This document shows positions 54,956 through 64,000 of a DNA stretch of 64,000 bases, in pieces. The DNA lies in contig NC_034009.1 in NCBI RefSeq assembly GCF_000346465.2, positions 5,471,291 through 5,535,290 on the forward strand. Direction: 5' to 3'. The notes beneath the pieces are model-generated. The model did not search any database and had not been told where the DNA came from. It worked only from the letters and a program-made list of their open reading frames with translations. The position numbers and the translations under genes were made by a program. Source of the stretch: Prunus persica. Lineage: Eukaryota; Streptophyta; Magnoliopsida; Rosales; Rosaceae. The stretch's first letter is position 1; every line of letters begins with the position of its first letter.

Positions 54956-57900
54956 ATGAGGGTTGTGGAGTTTGGGTGTGCGGTTGCAGTATTATTTGCC
55001 CTTTTAATTGTTGGCAAAGCTGATGTTTACATTGTGACGATCGAAGGAGAGCCTATTATAAGTTATAAGGGTGATGTTGATGGTTTTGAAGCCACTGCTG
55101 TGGAATCTGATGAGAAGATTGACACAACTAGGTATATGCAAAAAATTTCCCTTGAATTTTTCTTCATATATTTTTATATTTTCTATATATGCAAATATAT
55201 ATATACATAAAATCCATGTAGCATGTATATTAATTTGTGTATATATGTTTAGATATATTATGTAGACTGAAAAGTTTCATATAGATTAGAATCTGATCCT
55301 ATTTCCAACCACTCATAGACAGCCTGAGGTGCTTTTACTATTCCAAAAAGCATTGAAATTTAATTTCTATGTCATTAGTGTTGCACATAGTCCTATTGGG
55401 GTTCTAGAATTCTGAGGTTCTTTGTTGGACCAAAGACTTTCCCGAATAACTTGTATGTTGTTGGGTCATATGAATTCTAATTCTATGGTTGACTTTGCAT
55501 TTTAATGTCTAATCATGTATAAGCAAGTTTTGTTTCTTACAAAAAACAGAAATAAACCGTGTATAAGAAAGTTTACGAATATGCTTAGGTGTGTAAAATC
55601 TAAACTAGTTTCAAGGTGGATATGGCATTGTAGAGATGGTGGGGAATGACTTCAACATCAATCCATCCAAGCAACACGGGGTATTGGTTTTGCTTGCACT
55701 CAGGACCTGTTGCTGTCTAGCTCACTTCTTTTATCTATTTGCTTGCCCTAATTATATTAGAAATGCTAACTTCAGCACAAACAGAGATACACTGTTCTTA
55801 TTCCATCCAAGAAAGCTTGGGTTAAATGGTTTCGCTTGCACTCAGGAACTGACATTGTCTAGCTCACTCGTTTTACTAATTGCTTGCCATAATTATTCTA
55901 AAATGATAACCACTCAGCACGAACAAAGTTATGTTGTTCTTAATTGTTACTTGTATGAGAGCATTTACTTAGGGCCAGATGGTTGTTGCATGAAAATCAA
56001 GAATCTGTCCAAATTCGTGCGGGTTTTAAATATACGAATCTAATGACTTGGACGGAGAGTCATTGAAAAGAACTATTACCATCTGTAGAACTACTTTTGT
56101 TGGACCATTTATGAAACCATATGAAGTGCAACGAATCCTCTATATATTCTGCTAATATTCGGCATTTGATTGATGGTTTTCCTCAAGATGATAAATATAT
56201 TGTAAAATTCATCCAACGAATCAAACTAGCAATTTTGTTTTTTCTTTTATTTTATGAAATGGTCAAACAAGTTAAAATACAGTTCTATCCAATATGTTTG
56301 TGTTTATTATGGTAATCATTCCTTTGTTATTGCTTATTACCATCATTAGGTTTTTGTAAACCGAATTTGTTAAAGATTCTTAAGAAATCTTACAAAATGT
56401 TTCCCACGCTAAATAGTTGCTGGCATATATATACTAATTAGTTTTATCCATATCTTTCCTAATATATTCAGATATAACCATCATGTACATATTAATTCTT
56501 ACAGTACTGTTATGCGACATCTTATATGCAACTAGTTACTTTGTCCAGAAAAGATTGCATTTCATTATCATCTCATGATCTATATAGTGCACTTCCCTCA
56601 TCCTAAATTATATCATATATTTGGGGAGATATTCCCCTTTACCGGAGGGGTTGTTATCTCTCTGTTTTTGAACCTGAAAATGAACCGTGTTAATTAACAT
56701 TTTGTTTTCTCAATTTTGCCCATTCTTGTGGTCTTCTTTCAGTGAATCAGTCACGTCCTATGCCCGACACCTTGAGAGTAAACATGATATGCTTCTTGGG
56801 ATGTTGTTTGAGCAAGGGACTTACCAGAAACTCTACAGCTATCAACATCTTATAAATGGCTTTGCAGTCCACATTTCTCATGAACAGGTGAAACCTTGGA
56901 CAGACACTTCCTCTTTGTAACACTTGTTTGAGTCACCGATATTGATGTCTACTCTTGCATTGCCGTTTTCTTACGCTGTTCCTTATATTAGTAGGCAGAA
57001 AAATTGATGCGTGCTCCTGGTGTGAAATCAGTGGAGAGAGATTGGAAGGTTAGGAGACTCACAACCCACACCCCACAGTTTTTAGGGCTTCCAACTGGAG
57101 TATGGCCGACAGGAGGTGGCTTTGATAGGGCCGGAGAAGATATTGTTATAGGATTTGTGGACTCAGGGATTTACCCACAGCATCCAAGCTTTGCGTCCCA
57201 CAACTCTGATCCTTATGGACCTGTTCCAAAGTACAGAGGTAAATGTGAAGTCGATCCAGACACCAAGAGGAGCTTCTGTAATGGGAAGATTATTGGAGCC
57301 CACCATTTCGCCAAAGCTGCAATAGCAGCTGGGGTATTTAATCCTTCTATTGATTTTGCCTCTCCTATGGATGGTGATGGACATGGAAGGTTAGGTCCCG
57401 TACTTCTGTTACACGTTCTTCATGGGAACCTTGCTATATTTCATTCTGACTGGATATTTAGTTTATATCAGTCTTTCATGCATATACAGAAACATGTTAG
57501 TTTCAAAGAAGTAAAGAGTAACTTTTACACTCTGTTAAGCATAGATAAATACCATGACTGGCAGCAATTGGAGAGTCCAATTATTAAGCTTAGAAACACT
57601 TCCATATAATAAAAATATTTCATTATGTTATTGCGTGAACAAACAGATAAGGACATTTCTTAAAACACGTACATCTATATGTATTCAAAATCGATGGATG
57701 AGCATACGGATAACAATGTGCTGACAAAAGTAACATACATTTATAATTGATAGATTTCAGAAGATTGAACTTTTGGGTTTCACTGTTCAAGTGAGTAAAA
57801 CCATGACAACCACAAAAGTTCTTCATTCCTACTCGGAGTTGATAGGAACTGTTTTGCTCTTGTTTATAGCAACATTTATTTGTAACACAAAATCTGTTGA

Positions 57901-60900
57901 TCTTTTCCTTTCCCGCTTTCTGCTGGAGATTTTTGTTTTGTTTTGTTTTTCTGTCTGAAGCTTTTTTCCTCCTGTCTTTTGTTTCTTTGTCTGCCAGTCA
58001 CACTGCAGCAATTGCAGCCGGAAATAATGGAATTCCTGTGAGAATGCATGGTCATGAATTTGGGAAAGCAAGTGGGATGGCTCCACGTGCCAGGTAAGGG
58101 ATCATAACTTCCTCGTCATGTCTTGAATCCAAGGAATAAATATCATTCTTTCTTTTAATCGATACACATAAATTGCTGTGTCCAGAATTGCTGTATATAA
58201 AGCCCTCTACAGGCTTTTTGGAGGGTTTGTTGCAGATGTAGTAGCCGCAATTGATCAGGTGCGCAATAATTCCATGAAAGAACAAATAAAGTTGGGTGAT
58301 GCTAGTAGTGCTGTTTTTTGTGTATGTCTGAGTGTGTCGGGGTGTCTTTTGTTGTGTGTGGGGTATGTGCACATGTAGATATAACCTGTTGTCTTATTTG
58401 AGTTTTGTTCATCCATGTTCCCTGAGATTATATTCTTGCTTACTTTGCAAAACTCTAGCAATCTGTTTAGCATGTGATCTGATTTACCATCTTTTCTTTT
58501 ATTTTGTATTTGACTCTTTAGCAATAAGAGAGAAAAGAAAGTATTTTTGATTCTCCACTTTAGCACATCTGTCTCCATGATCTTACACTAAAAAGAGGGT
58601 AAACATTTAAGTTGGTTGCGTATGAACTTCTGCATAGTTCGAAGATAAAATGAATAGATATTGTCTTACCCCAACTAGTTTTACATTCTTTTGGGATACT
58701 ACCTTTGGTTGCTATGTCCTGGAATGGTGATTCTTAATTGAAAATAATTTTTGAACAGGCTGTATATGATGGAGTGGATATACTGAGCCTTTCAGTGGGA
58801 CCAAACAGTCCTCCAGCTACCACCAAGACCACTTATTTGAATCCTTTTGATGCCACACTTCTCTCAGCTGTGAAAGCAGGTGTATTTGTTGCACAGGCAG
58901 CTGGAAATGGGGGACCTTTTCCAAAAACTTTGGTTTCCTATAGCCCTTGGATAGCATCTGTTGCTGCTGCCATCGATGATCGCAGATACAAAAACCATCT
59001 GATGCTTGGAAATGGAAAAATATTAGCTGGAATTGGGTTGTCACGTAAGTATCTATTTTGAGAGCAAGCGTTTGTATTCAGTAACGTTTTGTTGGGTTAC
59101 CTTTTGTTCAATAGCATTTTCGTTAGTTGCCCCTTCTCTACATTTCTGCATTTCGCAAGCTGACGTACTTCCTCCTGTGTTCCCCCTTTTGCAGCATCAA
59201 CACATCCAAATCGAACGTACACATTGGTTGCTGCAAATGATGCTCTTCTTGATTCTTCAGTAGTGAAGTATAGTCCTTCAGATTGCCAGAAACCAGAAGT
59301 TTTAAACAAGAACTTGATTCAGGGGAATATTCTTCTTTGTGGCTATTCATTCAATTTTGTTGTTGGTACTGCATCAATCAAGAAAGTGTCAGAAACAGCC
59401 AAAAGTCTTGGTGCAATCGGCTTTGTTCTTGCTGTGGAAAATGTTTCCCCAGGAACAAAATTTGATCCTGTTCCTGTTGGCGTTCCTGGGATTCTAATCA
59501 CTGACGTTAGCAAGTCATTGGTAATTATTTCAACTTTTATCCTTACTGACATGTTTCCCTTTTTTCCTCTTTTTCAAGCAGAATTCTAAAGATTTGAGTT
59601 GTCTCATAATCAAGTCATGAGTCTGGACTCCAAGTGTTTCGCGAAATTTGATTAGAGGACTACAGTAGCTATAGCCAAATTCTGTCATACGCTTGTCATA
59701 TTTGAAAAGTGGACAGGACCAGGAACAAATTTATACAGGGAGAAAGGAAAATATATAATATAGTCTGGCAAATTTATTTTTGTCATGTCTTAGTAGCATA
59801 TGAGCTTGATCCTAATAACTGTTGCGGTACTTATTACCTGTTACAGTTCATGTGAACTACTGTTTAACTCTTGGCTCATTTCTCGTCTTATGTATGTTTC
59901 TAACTTTTCCCCTTTCATGCAATGATGTGCGTCATTGGTGCTTGGTGCTCTGGCTTTGCCATTATTCAGGATCTTATAGATTATTACAACATTTCTACAT
60001 CAAGGGATTGGACTGGTCGTGTGAAGAGCTTCAAAGGTATAGGTAGCATTGGGGACGGTTTGATGCCTATACTCCACAAATCAGCACCACAGGTGGCACT
60101 ATTCTCTGCTCGAGGACCCAACATCAAAGATTTCAGCTTCCAAGATGCAGATCTTCTCAAACCAGATATTCTAGCTCCTGGTTCTCTGATTTGGGCTGCT
60201 TGGTCTCCAAATGGAACCGACGAGCCTGATTACGTTGGTAAGAATTGAATCAAAGCGTTAAAATGTTCTCTCCCCACATTTTGATGTTTCAAGCTTTCCC
60301 CATACAACAGAGTCTATCAAACTTTAGTGCCGTAGTGCAGTTATTATGTGGTTTGGACATAAATGTTAAAAATAGGTTTTTGAGGTTTCAAAATTTTGGT
60401 AAGGTAACCCTCGTTTTGCTAAGAAAATGAGGTGAAGTATTCAGAATTTTTTGTCAGTAATTGCTTTTCCTTGTCTTTCTCAGCTGTCAAATTAAACCTA
60501 AGGCAATAACAATTGTACCTCTAGAGATTCAATTTGGCATATTAACGGATTATTTGCTATGACAGGGGAGGGATTTGCTATGATTTCTGGAACAAGTATG
60601 GCTGCACCACATATAGCAGGAATAGCTGCTCTTATAAAGCAAAAGCACCCTCATTGGAGCCCTGCTGCCATCAAATCGGCCTTGATGACTACATCAACAA
60701 CTCTGGACAGGGCTGGAAGACCTCTTCAAGCACAACAATATTCCGAAACACAAGCCATGAAGCTGGTCAGTGCCACCCCTTTTGATTATGGGAGTGGCCA
60801 TGTTGATCCAAGAGCTGCCCTGGATCCTGGACTAATCTTTGACGTGGGTATGTATTCTTCTACCTCTTTATAAATGATTTTACGCTACTGGACTTGAAGT

Positions 60901-61553
60901 AAATCCCCATGTAACTTTGGAAATATGGATTGTCCAAACCAGGGAAGAAAATAGGGGGTGGGGACGGGGGATTAGGAAGCATGAGGAAATCAATATTATA
61001 ACATACATTTCCCATAAATGTTAAAGAAAAGTTTGTAGGTTGCCTTCCAGAGCACTGCACCTCCTGGGATGAAACAGATTATTCTGTTGAATTATATTTG
61101 GCCTGTTATCTGATGAAATCTCAATCCAATTTTTATTGGATTTTAGGTTATCAGGATTACTTGGGTTTCTTGTGTACAACACCTGGTATTGATGCTCGCG
61201 AAATAAGGAACTACACAAACTGCGCCTGCAATTACACCATCGGCCACCCATCAAATTTCAACTCTCCTTCAATCACAGTATCTCATCTAGTGAGAAGTCA
61301 AACGGTTACACGCACAGTCACAAATGTTGCTGAACAAGAAACTTATGTGATCACAACAAGAATGGCTCCAGCCATTGCCATTGAAGCCAACCCTCCGGCA
61401 ATGACTCTGAAACCCGGTGCATCACGAAAGTTCTCAGTGACTCTCACAGTTCGGTCTGTGACCGGAACCTACAGTTTTGGAGAGGTGCTAATGAAAGGAA
61501 ACCGGGGCCACAAGGTGAGGATCCCAGTGGTTGCCATGGGTTACCAACGGTAG
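54956..61553 (+). CDS. Subtilisin-like serine protease, SBT2.5/SLP3-like
   Basis: Ten coding exons (54956-55131, 56743-56887, 56995-57389, 57998-58093, 58186-58258, 58759-59044, 59195-59520, 59970-60237, 60566-60847, 61147-61553) join in frame to 817 residues. A hydrophobic signal peptide (AVAVLFALLIVGKA) comes first, then an I9 propeptide (DVYIVTIEGEP ... HLINGFAVHIS). The S8 domain has Asp163 (GFVDSGIYP), His237 (GDGHGSHTAA), oxyanion Asn345 (AAGNGG) and Ser599 (SGTSMAAPH). A PA-type insert lies between Asn and Ser, and an Fn3-like C-terminal domain closes it (VTRTVTNVAEQETY). All catalytic residues are present, so it should be active after secretion to the apoplast or vacuole. An upstream in-frame ATG (54947) would add three residues. 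The MRVVEFGC start matches the family. Confidence 0.95.
55636..55945. repeat. Diverged tandem duplication in subtilase intron 1
   Basis: Two segments of about 140 bp share TTGCTTGCACTCAGGA / TCGCTTGCACTCAGGA, GTCTAGCTCACT, AATTATT and CAGCACAAACA / CAGCACGAACA in the same order. It lies in the 1.6-kb first intron and has no coding role that I can see. Confidence 0.65.
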
Positions 61554-61845
61554 TTTGGGTTGGTTAAATTAAAAATTTTAACCGTCGTGGCTGTAATATT
61601 CTTTGTAATCTGTGGGAATAAGGTGTGAGGCTAGATGTATGTGTCTGAAATATATATGTATGTGGAATAGCTGTAAAGAGAACTGGTATGAGGGGAGACT
61701 CTTAGTTTCTTCCACTTATAAGTTTTGCTAATTTGATTTGGTACAAGTTTTGTTCCTTGAATTTTTGAACATCACTTTAATGCATCATCTCAATTGGCCA
61801 ACTACTCTGCATCTCTGCTCCAATATAATTGAGCCTTGCAACCAT
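61554..61845 (+). other. 3'UTR region of the subtilase gene
   Basis: This AT-rich stretch follows the stop codon. I do not identify a single convincing poly(A) signal, and no other gene is present. Confidence 0.45.
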
Positions 61846-61849
61846 TTTT

Positions 61850-61990
61850 TTTTTTTAGTACAAGTGATTGGGAAGGGGGATGACACAAATATTCATTAGG
61901 TGTTCGGAGTTTCGAATCTCTGTCCACATAGATGGAGGTGGAAGAGCTAAACCATTGAGCTATATTCCACTGTCATGTTTTAAATTCGAA
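61850..61990 (-). mobile_element. tRNA-derived SINE-like repeat
   Basis: On the minus strand, box-A-like TATAGCTCAATGG is followed about 35 bp later by box-B-like AGATTCGAAACTCC. The unit ends in TTGTACTAAAAAAA, a common plant SINE terminus. It does not make a complete cloverleaf. Confidence 0.55.
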
Positions 61991-64000
61991 GAGAAAACAT
62001 ATTTGGTCAGTTCAGTCATTTAAAAAAAAAAGGGAAATGGTTATGACATTTATCCTTGCAAGAACTGAATAAATGCAAATGTTATTCCCATGATCTTGAA
62101 AACTCTAGTTGAATGCATGAAGGATATGGGATGAAATATAGTCATTCTATAGTAGAGGGCCTATGGTAAATATTGATTGAGAAGAGGGCTTTGGCAACCC
62201 AACAACCCAACGGAAAGGTCATCTTAGCATTGTTACAAAAACAAAAAAAATTACAACGCAATCCTGATATGGGCTTAGTTAGGTTAGTTACAATGGATAT
62301 GCTCCCCACTCTTTACTCGAGTTGGATTGGAGTCTCTCTTCTCCCTATAGTTCATATTAAATTAAAGTAGAATATCGCTTGTATAAAAATTAAAAAAAAG
62401 AAGAAGAAGAAGAAGAAGATTACAATGAAATTAAATGTACTAAAGTCGTGCCATGCACCCCAATATTTACAGCTACACTTCATCCTAAAGCCCAAATGGA
62501 ATTGTTCATGTAGTCAACGAACTTTCTATGTTGCAGGAGTCTTATTTTTCTGTTGTTTTGGTTGGAAGGAGTCTTATTTTTCTTGCTAGAATCAGTCAGT
62601 ATAATCAGTGGACATAAAAGAAAAAAAGGTAACTCTTGGAAGGATATATAGGAATCTCTATCTGAGTTGGCAATATGGTTAGTTGTTAACTATCAGTTAG
62701 GCTATGGTTAGTCAAGAGTTGGTTAGGTTAACTCTATATTAACTGAGAGAGTCTGCGTTGAGGAGTTTAGTTGAGAAATATTGTATTCTGTTCTTGTAAA
62801 AGAAATAATAGCACTCTATTGTTCTTGAGATATTGAGTCAAGTAGAAGGCAGGTTTTATCGATACTTACGTGATGAGTCTCATAGTGAATAATAAATGCA
62901 ATAGTTTTTTAACACATGACACAATTCTAAAGGGAGATGTGGCCACACGAAAGTTTTTGTTTTTTTTGGCCGTCAAAAATATGTTTCACTTTAAAGTTAA
63001 GCAATTCAAGGTACTTGGTAAAAATAAAATATTGATTATTTTAAAAGTAATGGCATTTTAAAAGCAGATTTTAGGTTGCATTTCAAAGCTGTTTTCAAAA
63101 GAAGCATAGATGAGCCTTCAATGAATTTTTTCAATTCCTATAATAACATAATTAATTTTTTAAAATGACATCGTCTACCACCACCACCACCATCACCACC
63201 TCCACCTTCTTCATCACCATCACCACTTCTACCCTATCACCTTCTTCATCACCACCACCACCTTCACCTCCTACACCCCCACCTCCACTTCCACCTCTTT
63301 CACCACCTCCTCCTTCATCTCCATGTCCACCTTCATCACCACGACCACCACATGATTAGCACATAACACTTTCAAGATTATGTCTATTTTAGTCATTGTT
63401 CATAGTTAGAATAGCTTTATATTAAAATTTACCAAATGGTTTTGACACTACTTTTTATACTAACAACACTTTAAAAATAAGGAGCTGATATTCCCATTCC
63501 TCTTTTGTCTACTTACACTCTCTTTATTGTTATAGTAAAAATGATTAAAAATAAGGAATATAAGTGGATAAAATGGAAGTGAAAAATCAGCACCCTAAAA
63601 ATATTGTTTATCAAACATAGAACTGATTTACTTTACTTTACTGCTCATTATTTTTAAAGCATATCAGATCCTGTTGTTTTAAAAATGACAGTAATCTCGA
63701 ACCGACTAAAGTTTTTGTTGATTTCTTTCTGTAGAGATGATCCTTTAATAAGAACAAAAATATTAAATAGTTGGAATCATGGAATCACAATATGGAGTGG
63801 ACCCACACGAGTTCTAAGTTGTGTTAACTGGTTGGTGCTTCACTGCTTCTGCATAGGACTAGTGATAGTTAGACTATTTTTGTCTAATTGATCACCACTT
63901 AAAAAACAAGAAAAAGAAAAAGAATAATGATTAGATATGCTGAGTAGTTTTTGTTTTTATTTATGGTGTCTTAATAAAACCCTTAAAAGTATGCACATAT
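61991..64000. other. Non-coding right end with low-complexity tracts
   Basis: (AAG)n lies at about 62397-62420. A possible LTR-like stretch at about 62665-62835 has TTAACTATCAGTTAGG and GTTAACTCTATATTAAC motifs. A CCA/CAC-rich tract at 63175-63350 gives an artificial Thr/Pro/Ser-rich frame. I see no supportable gene. Confidence 0.5.

Noticed and set aside
57390..57997. Premature end of the subtilase frame after exon 3
   Set aside because: The exon ends at a valid GT donor (57389/57390) and resumes in frame at 57998 inside the HGSH catalytic motif, so it is a normal intron.
63165..63359. Thr/Pro/Ser-rich frame resembling a cell-wall extensin
   Set aside because: Translation of a CCA/CAC low-complexity DNA tract; no signal peptide, no SPPPP periodicity and no neighbouring exons.

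Overview
This is a stretch of plant nuclear DNA, most likely from a woody core eudicot. Rosaceae would fit, but that is an inference from the protein and repeat flavour and was not tested. The evidence for a plant is intron-rich genes with GT-AG splice sites, plant-type families (a subtilase of the SBT2 group, F-box/DUF295, an AP180-like ANTH protein) and a dense plant transposon load. Five genes look intact. On the + strand: a short predicted organellar protein (12254-13379), an ER-membrane protein perhaps related to HERPUD (17136-20459), Elongator subunit 4 (CDS 40539-42965) and an SBT2.5/SLP3-like subtilase (54956-61553). On the - strand: a TBC1D5-like Rab-GAP (21398-26289). They form no operon or pathway. 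They are independent housekeeping-type genes separated by repeat-rich DNA.

Left end (1-11.2 kb) is a graveyard. A minus-strand Athila-type Ty3/gypsy retrotransposon (gag, protease, RT, tRNA-Asp primer site, complete 1257-bp LTR 4035-5291) has landed in an intron of an ANTH-domain clathrin-assembly gene. The part of that gene still visible (5412 to about 7960) carries frameshifts and a stop, and a copia-like solo LTR lies in another of its introns. An unrecognised coding remnant, a SINE-like repeat and a frameshifted F-box/DUF295 pseudogene follow.

11.2-27 kb holds three intact genes, with the second and third convergent. 27-36.4 kb is gene-poor and repeat-rich: a 590-bp hAT MITE with a perfect 8-bp target duplication, a decayed L1-type LINE with RNase H, a tRNA-like SINE, another hAT-like MITE, and two non-autonomous Helitrons joined head to tail.

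36.4-43 kb is the ELP4 locus. Its probable long 5'UTR intron holds two copies of a CGATACG-repeat hAT-like element. 43.8-48.0 kb is an apparently complete 4141-bp PIF/Harbinger (Pong-like) transposon, with TAA target duplications, an open two-exon SANT/NAM-associated ORF, an open DDE transposase on the opposite strand, and unusual GC-rich palindromes near its left end. 48-53.4 kb is intergenic, with MITEs (one a 767-bp inverted dimer) and small tandem duplications. 53.8-61.6 kb is the ten-coding-exon subtilase gene, and the last 2.4 kb is non-coding and repetitive.

I found no rRNA or functional tRNA gene, no CRISPR array and no prokaryotic system. The most interesting material is transposon structure: the open Harbinger, the tandem Helitrons, the inverted MITE dimer, and a palindrome kept by paired changes in two hAT copies.
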